Source: Paramesorhizobium deserti
GTDB taxonomy: Bacteria > Pseudomonadota > Alphaproteobacteria > Rhizobiales > Rhizobiaceae
Assembly (NCBI RefSeq): GCF_001558695.1
Contig: NZ_LNTU01000040.1
Span: 124,001-188,000, forward strand
Direction of reading: 5' to 3'
Length of the DNA: 64,000 nt
Below, piece after piece: positions 8,638 to 17,319 of this stretch. The notes under the pieces were generated by a model, which saw nothing but the letters and a program-made list of their open reading frames with translations, did no database searches and was not told the origin of the DNA. A program made the position numbers and the translations under genes. How positions within the stretch are numbered: position 1 is the first letter of the stretch; the number at the start of each line of letters is the position of its first letter.

Positions 8638-9569
8638 GTGGTGAAGGGCATGTGCCGCGATTGGATGATTTCGATCCGGCGCGCCTGTGGAGCGTTGAAC
8701 TTCGATCGGTCGACCTACCGCTACACCTCTCGCCGTCCCGATCAGGCCGGTCTGGAACGTCGTATTCGTGAGATCTGCGAGACCCGTGTGCGTTACGGCT
8801 ATCGTCGCGTGCATGTGCTGCTGGAACGCGAGGGTTGGGGCACCAACATCAAGCGAACCTATCGCATTTACAGAGATTTAGGCCTGCAGTTGCGCAACAA
8901 GACGCCGAAGCGCAGGGTCAGGGCGAAGCTTCGGGAAGATCGTCAGACAGCTGTCGGCCCGAACGATGTGTGGGCGATGGACTTCGTGCACGACCAGCTC
9001 GCCACCGGCAAGAAACTGCGGGTGCTGACGGTGGTCGGGCGAAGCTTCGGGAAGATCGTCAGACAGCTGTCGGCCCGAACGATGTGTGGGCGATGGACTT
9101 CGTGCACGACCAGCTCGCCACCGGCAAGAAACTGCGGGTGCTGACGGTGGTCGACACCTTCTCGCGCTATGTACCGGTGCTTGATCCGCGGCACAGCTAT
9201 CGGGGTGAAGATGTCGTGGAAACCTTGGAACGGGTATGCCGGCAGGTCGGCTATCCGAAGACAATCAGGGTGGATCAGGGCACGGAATTCGTGTCCCGCG
9301 ATCTGGATCTTTGGGCTTATGCCAAGGGTGTCACGTTGGACTTCTCGCGTCCCGGAAAACCCACGGACAACGCCTTCATCGAGGCGTTCAATGGCCGCTT
9401 CCGGGCGGAGTGCCTGAACCAGCATTGGTTCCTGACCCTTGCGGATGCCCGCGAAAAGATGGAGAATTGGCGTAGAGACTATAACGAGGTTCGGCCACAT
9501 GGTGCGATCGGCAACAAGGTGCCGATCTCGCTGATGAAATCGGGAGGCGCAACCAGCCCGCCTCCCTGA
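8638..9569 (+). pseudogene. IS3-family transposase OrfB, frameshifted by a 116-bp duplication
   Basis: The first part (frame of 8638) encodes the HTH_21 region and reaches WAMDFVHD, the first catalytic Asp of the rve integrase core. After LRVLTVV the frame enters a repeated copy of the same 116 bases and goes out of frame. The second copy is in a different frame and continues correctly through [16 protein letters not shown] (second Asp) and [14 protein letters not shown] (catalytic Glu) to the end at 9569. Removing one copy would restore a single OrfB of normal length with an intact DDE triad. As given, the gene is broken. Confidence 0.9.
8921..9153 (+). repeat. 116-bp perfect tandem duplication in orfB
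   Basis: Bases 8921-9037 are identical to 9037-9153 (period 116, not a multiple of three). Confidence 0.95.
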
Positions 9570-9618
9570 AGGGAAGCCGGACAACTCCAGCCTCCGCTGG
9601 TCCAGAACGTGGGGGCGG

Positions 9619-9680
9619 TTCCCAGCCAGGAAAATCCACCGGAAAACTCTAACCATAACTGGTCCAGTTTGAAGGGGGCA
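9619..9680 (-). repeat. Right inverted repeat of the IS
   Basis: Counterpart of the left repeat at 8156-8216. Both share the inner text GGTTAGAGTTTTCCGGTG. Confidence 0.8.
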
Positions 9681-9861
9681 GATCACCGGCAATATCGGAT
9701 GAAGCGGTTCGCGCGGGGCATCGGATACGGGCTTTCGCCAACTGGCCTGCCTGCGCCCGATCGTCTGAGCCGCTGATATCCGCCAGGCACACCCCTATAG
9801 GCAAGCGCGCCATCCGAGCGATCGGGGCCGGCCACCTCGGCGGAACCGAGCCCATCGGAGA

Positions 9862-10260
9862 TCACAAGGCGGCCGGGTCCGAGCAAGTCACGAACGGAAC
9901 GCCGTAGAGCCCGACATTCCGATCCTGCGAAACGAAATGCGCTCCCTCCACCACGGCCTGTGCCATGAGCAGATGATCGAAGGGATCACGGTGATGAAGC
10001 GGAAGAGTAGCAAGAGTGACAAGATGCGCATCCGTGATATCCAGCCGATCGAATCCCTGATCCGGCAAGATCGCAAGAATCTCGTCTATATCGGCCTCGA
10101 GTTTGCCAATCCGCAGCTTCACGGTGATTTCCCAAAGGGAGACAGCACTGACGAGGACGTCGTTCTCAGCATCGCCGATAAGACCACGCGCATGGCGACC
10201 GAGTTTTTCGTCGTCGTTCAGCCACCACAACAAGGCATGCGTATCGAGGAGTAACCTCAC
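9862..10260 (-). CDS. PIN-domain toxin, VapC family
   Basis: A 132-residue PIN-domain protein starting MRLLLDTHALLWWL. Asp6, a Glu in SLWEITVK, and the C-terminal DPFDHLLMAQA acidic cluster are the metal-binding residues of VapC RNases, which cleave tRNA or rRNA when released from antitoxin. Its ATG overlaps the stop of the upstream Phd-type antitoxin gene by 4 bases (10257-10260), the usual coupled arrangement. It is one of three such pairs in the window and sits beside the IS, in the accessory patch. Confidence 0.9.
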   Translation of the reverse strand: MRLLLDTHALLWWLNDDEKLGRHARGLIGDAENDVLVSAVSLWEITVKLRIGKLEADIDEILAILPDQGFDRLDITDAHLVTLATLPLHHRDPFDHLLMAQAVVEGAHFVSQDRNVGLYGVPFVTCSDPAAL

Positions 10261-10523
10261 GCCTCGTCTTCCATGGAGGTTAGGACGTCTGCCGGCAGGC
10301 TGTCGAAGTCTTCGGCAACTTTGATCTTCCCGCGCAACGCGCCGGGCTTGCGAACGACAGTGTCCTTTGACGGCGGCCCGATTTCCGCGACGACCTTATG
10401 ATGGGAGGTGAGAACAAACCGCTGTCCATCCTCGACCTGTTTGAGGAAGGACGTCAGGTTGCCGCGAAACTCCCGCACGCCGACACGGCGGGGAGATGGT
10501 GTCTGTGGCCGGGACTGAGGCAT
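10257..10523 (-). CDS. Phd/YefM-type antitoxin
   Basis: An 88-residue antitoxin. The start is the ATG at 10523 (MPQSRPQTPSPRR) with GGAG just upstream. The Phd/YefM DNA-binding segment is VGVREFRGNLTSFLKQV followed by FVLTSHHKVVAEIGPP; the C-terminal tail would wrap the PIN toxin. The same frame stays open upstream into a DUF2493 gene remnant, so an automated call may wrongly fuse the two as a 201-residue protein. The 10-base palindrome at 10548-10557 is a likely autoregulatory operator. Confidence 0.85.
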   Translation of the reverse strand: MPQSRPQTPSPRRVGVREFRGNLTSFLKQVEDGQRFVLTSHHKVVAEIGPPSKDTVVRKPGALRGKIKVAEDFDSLPADVLTSMEDEA

Positions 10524-10547
10524 GGCGGGCTCCGTTTGAATGGGAAA

Positions 10548-10557
10548 TGTGTACACA
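10548..10557. promoter_or_regulatory. Candidate antitoxin operator palindrome
   Basis: TGTGTACACA is a perfect 10-base palindrome about 25 bases upstream of the antitoxin start, with a TTGCAT -35-like element further upstream on the minus strand. Phd/YefM proteins repress their own operon through such palindromes; binding here is inferred. Confidence 0.4.
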
Positions 10558-10559
10558 AT

Positions 10560-10895
10560 TCCTCCAAAATGCAAGGGGTTCCTCGGCGAGATGAGAATGG
10601 CGCCATCTCCTTTGAGTTCCCAGACATTGATGCCGAGCCGACGGGCCTTGTCGCGAAGGTTGTCGGTGATGCCGGAACCGGGGAAGACGATGACGCCTGA
10701 TGGCATAACCGCCAGTATCTCATCGTTGCGCCGGAATGGGGCGGCTTTGGCGTGCTTGTTCCAGTCGGGTTTGAAGGCGATCTGGGTAACCTTGCGGGCC
10801 TCGGCCCAGCAGGCGGCAATACGTTCGGCACCTTTGGGAGAGCCGCCGTGCAGCAGGATCATATCCGCGTGCTTGGCATTCCGGAACGTATCGGA
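10560..10895 (-). pseudogene. DUF2493 (SLOG-type) gene, 5'-truncated remnant
   Basis: In the frame that runs into the antitoxin, residues DSDTFRNAKHADMILLHGG onward match the C-terminal half of DUF2493/YspA-like SLOG proteins of rhizobial plasmids: GSPKGAERIAACW, FKPDWNKHAKAAPFRRND and VIVFPGSGITDNL. A stop lies just upstream (near 10905) and the N-terminal half of the family is missing. SLOG domains bind nucleotides or ADP-ribose-like ligands. The truncation, next to other broken genes, indicates a remnant. Exact boundaries are approximate. Confidence 0.65.
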
Positions 10896-11178
10896 ATCGG
10901 TTTATCGATCCTGTTGTTCGGGGTCCCAGCGCTACTGCTGTGGGCGGTAACGATCCGGCTCATGCCTCTATTGGTGAAAGGCGGGTGGGCACCGCAAACC
11001 GCGTGGTGGTTCCTTGCTGGTTTTCTGGTCCTCGGCCCGCTGCTGGTCGCAGCGTTGGTCAGCACCTGGGCGGCCCCGCTGGCGCCTTCTTTTGCCGGAA
11101 TTCTGGATCATCTGCGAGTACGCCGCATCGCTCCGGCCGACTGGACGCTGGGGGGCTATGTCTTCGTCTTCATGAGTG
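10873..11178 (+). pseudogene. CPBP-like membrane protein gene fragment
   Basis: On the plus strand an open frame encodes two hydrophobic segments, LSILLFGVPALLLWAV and WWFLAGFLVLGPLLVAALV, followed by LRVRRIAPADW. This resembles the first third of CPBP-family (CAAX protease/bacteriocin-processing) intramembrane proteins. No start signal or protease motif is present, and it lies between the DUF2493 and recombinase remnants, so it is probably a transposed gene scrap. Boundaries are approximate; it could also be a short unrelated membrane ORF. Confidence 0.45.
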
Positions 11179-12065
11179 GCGCCACCCAGTTGAGCGGCGA
11201 TTTCACGCAGCGTCAGGTCCGGGTTCGATGAATGAATGCCGGCGACCAACGTCATCAAGCGATCCTCAGGCTGACGGGGAGGAGACTTGCGCAGCAAAGT
11301 CGGATCGGCCATGTGCTCCGCTACCAGCCACTTCACGGCGCGGCGAAGACGTTCCGGCGTCCAGTCGAGGCCTCGCTGCTTGAGCACGCGGGCGATATCG
11401 TCCCACGTGTGATCTGGTCGCATGCGCCGCACGGTGGGAAACCATTGGTTGACGGTGGTCTGGATGCGATCGCCGTAGGCCGCTTTTTGCGCTGCAGTCA
11501 TCCTGGCCAACGCTTCAGGGCGTTTTTCCCGGATACCGGGGTTGCCCGGCAGTCGGCCCTTCGCTTTTGCGGCCCTGATACCGGCCTTCGTTCGCTCCGA
11601 GATCAGCGCGCGCTCGAGCTGGGCCACGGCGCCAAGGACCTGTAACGAAAACATTCCCTGCGGCGTGGCCGTATCGATGGGATCGTGCAGTGAGCGAAAA
11701 TGTGCTTTTTTCGCAGTTAAATCCTCGATTACTTCAAGCAGATGGCCAACGGACCGCGCCAGACGGTCGAGCCGCACGACAACGAGCGTGTCGCCGGCGC
11801 TTATCTCTCGAAGCAATTTGGAAAGTGCAGGGCGCGCTCGCGAGGCGCCTGAGCCGTGCTCCTGAGGTGGCTGAAGAACTTCGCGCTGTTGTTCGTATGC
11901 CTTGCGAACGTCGTAAGCTAGGCCGAGAAACATGCCCTCCTTGTCTGTCACGAGCGGGGAACGTTCATTGACGTCATGAACGACCTCATGCAACCAGCGC
12001 AGAGACGTGCAATCGCCAATCAGAAGAATGCCGGCATGATTTTTCAGCACGTGATAGGAAAGCAA
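11165..12065 (-). pseudogene. DUF6904 N-terminus fused to a serine recombinase lacking its catalytic end
   Basis: The open frame from 12065 begins as a DUF6904 protein (MLSYHVLKNHAGILL... LAYDVRKAYEQQREVL, about 68 residues). Near 11858 it switches to the middle of a resolvase/invertase (GSGASRARPALSKLLREI, DTLVVVRLDRLARSVGHLL, AVAQLERALISERTKAGI). The recombinase N-terminus with the nucleophilic Ser (YxRVS motif) is absent. At the other end it stops matching near 11178, where the CPBP-like fragment begins; the frame then reads on without sense to 10968. The chimera cannot be an active recombinase by the known mechanism and is probably a rearrangement scar. Confidence 0.7.
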
Positions 12066-12120
12066 GCAGGTTCACCCTTTATGGCCATTATCGGCATATC
12101 AACTGCAACTGAAATGCACC

Positions 12121-12543
12121 TCACTCGACCCATGGATCGATGAGTTCGATACCAAAGCCTTCGAAATCCTTGGTGTTGCGTGTCGCAAGAGCGAGGTCGT
12201 GGGCAATCGCGGTGGCTGCGATCAAGCCATCCATTGATGACATACCTCGGCCGCTCCGCTTTGCATCGCCCATCAAATCACCCCACGCCAGAGCAACACG
12301 TTCGTCCACCGGAACGACGCGGTGCTCGAAACGTTGTGGCAGATCCCGGGCGAGCCACTCGACCAGTGCATCGCGCTTTCGTCCGTTGTCCATGAGGGCA
12401 ACACCGCGACGAATTTCCGCAATCGACACAACACTGATAAAGGAGCGGTCCTCGTCGAGTCCATCCAACCATTCGAGAACGCGGCCCTCGGGACGCGGCT
12501 TTGTCACTTCTGACAGAACATTGGTGTCGAGCAGGAGTCTCAC
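12121..12543 (-). CDS. PIN-domain toxin, VapC/FitB family
   Basis: A 140-residue PIN-domain RNase toxin. MRLLLDTNVLSEVTKPRP carries the first Asp, SIAEIRRGV the conserved Glu, MSSMDGLIAATAI the next Asp, and LATRNTKDF the last polar cluster; all are intact. The TNVLSE start is typical of the FitB/VapC branch. Its start overlaps the antitoxin stop by 4 bases (12540-12543). Confidence 0.92.
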   Translation of the reverse strand: MRLLLDTNVLSEVTKPRPEGRVLEWLDGLDEDRSFISVVSIAEIRRGVALMDNGRKRDALVEWLARDLPQRFEHRVVPVDERVALAWGDLMGDAKRSGRGMSSMDGLIAATAIAHDLALATRNTKDFEGFGIELIDPWVE

Positions 12544-12806
12544 AGCGACAGATCACGTGGTTCGTCGCGTTGACGCTCGAGGTCGAGACCGGCGCCGCGT
12601 AGTGGCGACTCCATCAGAAACTCAGCGAGCGTACCTTTGCGCGCGGTCTTCCGCTGCCATTCTTCGGCAGAGACGACAACGACGCTAGGCTTGCCGTTTC
12701 GGGTGATCGTCTGCGGCGTGGATTGCGCGCGGTCAATGACTTCTGAGAGTTTCGCCTTCGCGTTGGCAACGGTCCAGCTTCTCTCGTCGTGTGGTGATGG
12801 CTGCAT
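12540..12806 (-). CDS. Phd/YefM-type antitoxin
   Basis: An 88-residue antitoxin starting at the ATG at 12806 (MQPSPHDERSW), preceded by AGGAGA. The DNA-binding part is WTVANAKAKLSEVIDRAQ, followed by TITRNGKPSVVVVSAEEW; the remainder is the toxin-binding tail. An upstream in-frame start at 12827 is possible but would sit inside the putative operator. First gene of the pair with the VapC at 12121. Confidence 0.9.
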   Translation of the reverse strand: MQPSPHDERSWTVANAKAKLSEVIDRAQSTPQTITRNGKPSVVVVSAEEWQRKTARKGTLAEFLMESPLRGAGLDLERQRDEPRDLSL

Positions 12807-12826
12807 TGTACATCTCCTGACCATCA

Positions 12827-12844
12827 TGACTATAGTGACTATAT
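12827..12844. promoter_or_regulatory. Candidate operator: two direct repeats upstream of the antitoxin
   Basis: TGACTATAG and TGACTATAT lie head to tail (12827-12835, 12836-12844) just upstream of the antitoxin start. They share TGACTA with the operator palindrome of the third TA pair at 55970. Autoregulatory binding is inferred. Confidence 0.45.
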
Positions 12845-12892
12845 AATCCGCTGGCGAATAAGTGACAAGGGGCTGCGAAGAGGGGAGGGGAG

Positions 12893-13954
12893 CTACAGCC
12901 CTGCCGCCTTCGTCAAGTTGATGCGGAAACGATCGCGCCGGCGCTGGTAACGGCGGGTCATTTCAGCGGACGCATGGCCGAGCTGCTTCTGGACATAACG
13001 CTCATCGACTTCGGCCGACGAGGCAAGGCCGGCGCGCAATGAATGACCGGAAAACTTCAGGTCCCGCTCGATCTCCGGAAGATCCCTACGTATGTTTGCG
13101 GCCATCGCCGTCTTTTTGACGAGGCGGGCGACCTCCTGGTCGGCGAGGCGGTCCGGTCCGACGTCTTTGCCCTGGCCGCGGACGCGGCGAAACAGCGGTC
13201 CCTTGGCAATCCGCGCGAATTTGATCCAGGTCTCGACCGCCGTCACCGGGCAGGTGCTATGGGACGAGCCGCGACCGATTTCGACCTCGCGCCAGCCGGT
13301 CTTGCCGCGCAGCGTCACCAGCAGGCCTTTGTCGAGGATCTCGATCCAGCCGCGGCCGTCTTCTGTCTGATCACGGCCAAGGTCGAGCCCGGTGATTTCC
13401 GAGCGGCGCAGGCCGCCGGCAAAGCCGAGAAGCAGCATGGCCCGGTCACGCATACCGCGCAACGTGCCGCGGGGAAACGTCTCCAGCATGGCGATCAGAT
13501 CTTCCGGCAGGATTGCCTCCTTCTGCCGGGGCGGCGCGGCATGGGTGTTGCGGATGCCGGCGATCACGGTGGCAATATGGCGGTCCTTGCGGTCGAGCGG
13601 CTGGCCGCGCTGTCTGTAGTTCCAGGATAACGCCGACAGGCGGCGTTCGATGGTGGCGACAGATGCCTTGGACGCTTCATTGGCGCCGGAGGCGAGCGCC
13701 GTGATGTAAAGTCCGACCGTCTGGGGATCGGGCGGCAGTACATCCAGGCCCTGACGGCGGCACCAGCTGGTAAAGTGCTTCCAGTCGGCGGCGTAAGCGC
13801 GGCGGGTGTTGGCGGAACTGGCGGCCTCGACATAATCGCGGGCCCGATCCGCCAGAGGCTCGAGATGGGCCGGCAGGGCAGGGGGATCGGTCGCAATATT
13901 CCCCATATCCCGCACGATATCGACGATGTCCGGCAGGTCGTCGGAATGGGTCAT
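12893..13954 (-). CDS. Tyrosine-type site-specific integrase
   Basis: A 353-residue tyrosine recombinase. The start is the ATG at 13954, overlapping the end of the membrane protein gene by 4 bases; the long upstream open frame is not coding. The N-terminal core-binding domain covers about 35-135. The catalytic set is visible: GGLRRSEI (Arg183/184), HSLR (His304, Arg307), LGHAS (His327) and the nucleophile Tyr336 in MTRRYQRR. It is related to the XerC/D-like integrases found on rhizobial plasmids and islands. It probably mobilised part of the accessory patch, but no attachment-site repeat could be identified by eye. Confidence 0.9.
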   Translation of the reverse strand: MTHSDDLPDIVDIVRDMGNIATDPPALPAHLEPLADRARDYVEAASSANTRRAYAADWKHFTSWCRRQGLDVLPPDPQTVGLYITALASGANEASKASVATIERRLSALSWNYRQRGQPLDRKDRHIATVIAGIRNTHAAPPRQKEAILPEDLIAMLETFPRGTLRGMRDRAMLLLGFAGGLRRSEITGLDLGRDQTEDGRGWIEILDKGLLVTLRGKTGWREVEIGRGSSHSTCPVTAVETWIKFARIAKGPLFRRVRGQGKDVGPDRLADQEVARLVKKTAMAANIRRDLPEIERDLKFSGHSLRAGLASSAEVDERYVQKQLGHASAEMTRRYQRRRDRFRINLTKAAGL

Positions 13955-14469
13955 CGGCCGGCTCGCGGCGTTCGAACCAACAGCCCGGCATTGCCGATCC
14001 CCAGCACCATCCAAACGATATAGGCTGCGCTCAGCCAGATCATCAAGAGCTGCAGCGCCGGGCGCAGGAATTCCTCGATCGCGATGGGCGACAGGCCCAC
14101 CGCCACGCGGATGAGCTCGGTGGCCAGGATGCCGGCAAGGCCGCCCGTAACGAGGGCGGCAGCGGCTGTGATCACCCCGGCGACGAGGTACTTGCACCCT
14201 GCGGCGCAGAATTGAAGACGGGGCACCAGAGCGAAGAGCGCGGAGAGGATCAGGAACACCGACAGGGAGCGCGTGTCGAGGGTTGTGTAGGGGGTGAGGA
14301 AATCCATGACGAACCGGACAGCGCCGTCGATCGGCCTGCAGGAGCGGCCGATGACGCCAAGGCCGAGGCTGACGGTGAACAAAGCGCCGGCGAAAAGCCC
14401 GTAGAACCTGCCGTCCTGCGCGGTTGCCGCCTGCCAGGCATGCCCTTTGTTGCGCCGTTGGACTGGCAT
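13951..14469 (-). CDS. Four-helix membrane protein coupled to integrase
   Basis: A 172-residue protein with about four hydrophobic segments (GLFAGALFTVSLGLGVIG, SLSVFLILSALFALV, YLVAGVITAAAALVTGGLAGILA, LQLLMIWLSAAYIVWMVLGIG). The start is the ATG at 14469, with AAGGAGAA directly upstream. Its stop overlaps the integrase start as ATGA, so the two are translationally coupled. I do not recognise the family. The coupling suggests a role tied to the mobile element rather than to the host. Confidence 0.7.
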   Translation of the reverse strand: MPVQRRNKGHAWQAATAQDGRFYGLFAGALFTVSLGLGVIGRSCRPIDGAVRFVMDFLTPYTTLDTRSLSVFLILSALFALVPRLQFCAAGCKYLVAGVITAAAALVTGGLAGILATELIRVAVGLSPIAIEEFLRPALQLLMIWLSAAYIVWMVLGIGNAGLLVRTPRAGR

Positions 14470-14630
14470 GCATTCTCCTTCGTTTGTCTTCGGCTGGCCG
14501 ACGAGATCCCACTCGTTCTGCTGGCGGTCCGGCCTCGTCCTTTTCTGGACGCTACGCGGTGATTTGCGCTCTTTTCCAAGTGAATCACAAAACGAACGAT
14601 AATTATTGGCAGCGCGAACCGTGCTGCAGT

Positions 14631-15551
14631 TCATTTTAAGTTACGCTCCAGTTCGTCGCGGCGGGTTGGGCCCGTTACGCTGGCATACATGCCCGACGTT
14701 CTGAAATCGCTCGGGCTGGTGCCGTAGAGCCGCCGGAAGACCTTGGAAAAATAGTTGGGGTCCTCGAAGCCGCAAAGCGCGGAGACCTCCTTGACCGGCA
14801 TGTCCGCAGTCTTGGTCAACAGCTTGGCGGCGCGCCGCAGGCGTTTCTGCAGAACGAATTCAGCCGGCGGAAGGCCCTCGCTGGCGGCGAAGATGCGGGA
14901 GAAGTGGGCCCGACTGAAACCCGCCACCTCTGCAAGCTCATCAACGGAAAGCCGTTGGTCGAGATGGGCTTCGATATGGCTCAGCACATGCTGCAAGGCC
15001 CGGTATTCCTGGGCGAATGTGGGGTGCGATCCGAATACATCATCATAAAGCACCATGGCAGCCTCGTAGGCGATGGCGGATGCCGCGCCCGGCGTTTCCC
15101 CGTCATGCATCAGCCTGTGGCAGCAATGGGCCAGCTGGTCGACTGTCTTCTCCTGCAAGCGCAGCAGAGGCCCGGTAATGGCCAGGATGGACCGATGGAT
15201 GCGGAGCGCCTCTTCGCCATTCATCGAGATCCAGAAGAATTCCCACCGCTCCCCCTGGTCGAGCCAGTAGCGATGGTAATGGGGGATCAGCAGAAGAAGG
15301 GTCTCTCCCGGGCGGACAACAGTCGTACGGTTCTCGTAGCGCAAGTTCCCTTGCCCGCCGATGCAATGCTGAAGCACCGTGAAGGGCGCCAGCCCGCGTT
15401 TTCTTCCGTCCCAGTCGTAACCGCTGCCGTCACGGATTTCATAGCCGCAGCTCGTCGGCATGGTGTGAAGGGTCTGCCGTCCGCGGGGCAGGGATACGGT
15501 GCGCATCGCAGGACCTGCATCAACGAGATCCTGAAGCACAAAATTACCCAT
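14631..15551 (-). CDS. AraC-family regulator of alpha-galactoside genes
   Basis: A 306-residue AraC/XylS regulator; the start is taken at 15551 (MGNFVLQDLV) with AAGGAT eight bases upstream. Residues 1-150 form a cupin-like sugar-sensing domain (VRPGETLLLLIPHYHRYW). Residues 205-306 hold two HTH motifs (SVDELAEVAGFSRAHFSRIF and VKEVSALCGFEDPNYFSKVF). It is divergent from the GH4 gene across a 200-base gap. In Sinorhizobium an AraC-type activator (AgpT) is required for induction of the alpha-galactoside genes by melibiose or raffinose; the same role is inferred here from position. Confidence 0.88.
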   Translation of the reverse strand: MGNFVLQDLVDAGPAMRTVSLPRGRQTLHTMPTSCGYEIRDGSGYDWDGRKRGLAPFTVLQHCIGGQGNLRYENRTTVVRPGETLLLLIPHYHRYWLDQGERWEFFWISMNGEEALRIHRSILAITGPLLRLQEKTVDQLAHCCHRLMHDGETPGAASAIAYEAAMVLYDDVFGSHPTFAQEYRALQHVLSHIEAHLDQRLSVDELAEVAGFSRAHFSRIFAASEGLPPAEFVLQKRLRRAAKLLTKTADMPVKEVSALCGFEDPNYFSKVFRRLYGTSPSDFRTSGMYASVTGPTRRDELERNLK

Positions 15552-15751
15552 GAAAGCATAATCCTTCTCTATCACCAGCTGCGAATATACGCATAATCCG
15601 GTTCGGAGGAGAAGTTGAAGGGACAGTCGTGTCTCGGACGCGTGACGCAAGGCCCATGTTTTACGGGCATATTGCCCAGCGATCGAAGGCCAGTCAGCAA
15701 CACGCGGCGTTCCTGCGCTTCAATGCTTCAATCGCTAGGAGGATGCGAGGG

Positions 15752-17218
15752 ATGAGTTTCAAAATCGCTATCATCGGTGCCGGCAGTGTCGGCTTCACCA
15801 AGAAGCTCTTCACCGACATCCTGTGCGTCGCGGAGTTCCAGGACGTCGAGTTCGCCCTGACGGATATCAGCGAACGCAATCTCGGCATGATCCGCGACAT
15901 CCTGGAACGGGTGGTCGAGGCGAACGGCCTTCCAGCCAGGATAACCGCCACCACGGATCGCCGCCGGGCGCTCGAAGGGGCCCGCTATGTGATCTCCTGC
16001 GTGCGGGTCGGCGGCCTGGAGGCCTATCAGGACGATATCGCCATTCCGCTGAAATACGGAATCGATCAGTGCGTCGGGGATACCATCTGCGCAGGCGGGA
16101 TTCTCTATGGCCAACGCAACATCCCCGTAATCCTGGACTTCTGCAAGGACATCCGCGAGGTCGCCGAGACCAACGCGAAATTCCTGAATTACGCAAATCC
16201 GATGGCGATGAACACCTGGGCGGCCATCGAATACGGCAAGGTGGACACTATCGGCCTGTGCCATGGCGTGCAGCATGGGGCGGAGCAGATCGCGGAGGTC
16301 TTGGGCGCTAAATCGGTTCGCGAGCTCGATTATGTTTGCGCGGGCATCAATCATCAGACCTGGTTCGTGGATTTGCGCCTCAACGGCCGGAAAATCGGCA
16401 AGGACGAGCTGGTCGCGGCGTTCGAGGCGCACCCGGTCTATTCACAGCAGGAGAAGCTGCGTATCGACGTGCTCAAGCGGTTCGGCGTCTATTCCACGGA
16501 AAGCAACGGCCATCTGTCCGAATACCTGCCCTGGTATCGCAAACGTCCCGATGAGATCACGCGCTGGATCGATATGTCCGACTGGATTCATGGCGAAACG
16601 GGCGGTTATCTGCGCCACTCCACCGAAACCCGCAACTGGTTTGAGACCGAATTCCCACAGTTTCTCGAATCCGCAGGCAAGCCTATCGATCCCGGCAGGC
16701 GGTCCAACGAGCACGCGAGCCATATTCTTGAGGCGCTGGAGACCGGACGGGTCTATCGCGGGCATTTCAACGTCAAGAACAACGGCGTTATCACCAATCT
16801 GCCTGGTGATGCCATCATTGAGTCACCCGGTTTCGTGGATCGTTTCGGCATCAACATGGTCTCCGGCATCACCTTGCCGGAAGCCTGTGCCGCCACCTGC
16901 ATGGCTTCCATCAATGTCCAGCGCATGTCCGTACATGCCGCGATCTCGGGTGACATCGAGCTTCTCAAGCTCGCCGTCCTGCATGATCCGCTGGTCGGCG
17001 CCGTCGCAACGCCCGAGGAGGTCTGGCAGATGGTCGATGAGATGGTGGTGGCTCAGGCCCGCTGGCTGCCGCAATATGCCTATGCGGTTCCGGCGGCGCG
17101 GGAGCGCCTGTCGAATGCCAGGGTGAAGACGCGCGAATGGTCCGGCGCGGCACGGCGCGGCGTCCGTTCCATCGAGGAACTGCGGGCGGAGAAGTCTGCT
17201 CTCAGACAAGCAGTTTGA
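15752..17218 (+). CDS. agaL1: Alpha-galactosidase, glycoside hydrolase family 4
   Basis: A 488-residue GH4 enzyme, the NAD- and Mn-dependent type that cleaves alpha-galactosides such as melibiose and raffinose in the cytoplasm. The NAD loop is IGAGSVGF (8-15). The metal ligands are Cys170 in LCHGVQ and His201 in INHQTWF; NYANPMA is also conserved. The start at 15752 follows AGGATGCGAGGG; an ATG nine bases earlier is also possible. It is the first gene of a six-gene run through 24731 that includes a second GH4. The symbol is by analogy with the Sinorhizobium agaL1-agpA-agaL2 order. Confidence 0.88.
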   Translation: MSFKIAIIGAGSVGFTKKLFTDILCVAEFQDVEFALTDISERNLGMIRDILERVVEANGLPARITATTDRRRALEGARYVISCVRVGGLEAYQDDIAIPLKYGIDQCVGDTICAGGILYGQRNIPVILDFCKDIREVAETNAKFLNYANPMAMNTWAAIEYGKVDTIGLCHGVQHGAEQIAEVLGAKSVRELDYVCAGINHQTWFVDLRLNGRKIGKDELVAAFEAHPVYSQQEKLRIDVLKRFGVYSTESNGHLSEYLPWYRKRPDEITRWIDMSDWIHGETGGYLRHSTETRNWFETEFPQFLESAGKPIDPGRRSNEHASHILEALETGRVYRGHFNVKNNGVITNLPGDAIIESPGFVDRFGINMVSGITLPEACAATCMASINVQRMSVHAAISGDIELLKLAVLHDPLVGAVATPEEVWQMVDEMVVAQARWLPQYAYAVPAARERLSNARVKTREWSGAARRGVRSIEELRAEKSALRQAV

Positions 17219-17319
17219 GGAAACTGCCAGAAGAGGCCGCGGGGAGGGGAGTTTCCGTAGTCTGGATAAGTGGAGGCGCGGCGCGCAGGAAATGCGGGCT
17301 CGAAGGGAGGAATAGGACG

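Larger units (their letters stand above)
8156..9680 (+). mobile_element. IS3-family (IS407-like) insertion sequence, orfB disrupted
   Basis: The element is bounded by imperfect inverted repeats of about 60 bases: the left begins TGAACCCTTCAAACTGGACC at 8156 and the right, read inward, begins TGCCCCCTTCAAACTGGACC at 9680. GATC is found on both sides (8152-8155 and 9681-9684), consistent with a 4-bp target duplication as expected for the IS407 group. It encodes orfA (HTH) and a DDE orfB. Two internal tandem duplications (120 and 116 bp) are present; the second breaks orfB, so this copy should be unable to make a normal transposase. Confidence 0.85.

Noticed and set aside
9683-9886. Short minus-strand frames between the IS and the VapC gene
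   Set aside because: No start signal, no recognisable domain, and they run into the IS end or the toxin gene.
10257-10862. A single 201-residue fusion of DUF2493 and antitoxin
   Set aside because: The antitoxin has its own ATG with ribosome binding site at 10523 and an operator palindrome; the upstream part is a truncated remnant read in frame by chance.
13955-14512. N-terminal extension of the integrase to 539 residues
   Set aside because: The added residues are Arg/Pro-rich shadow of the overlapping membrane protein gene; the ATG at 13954 overlaps that gene's stop as expected.
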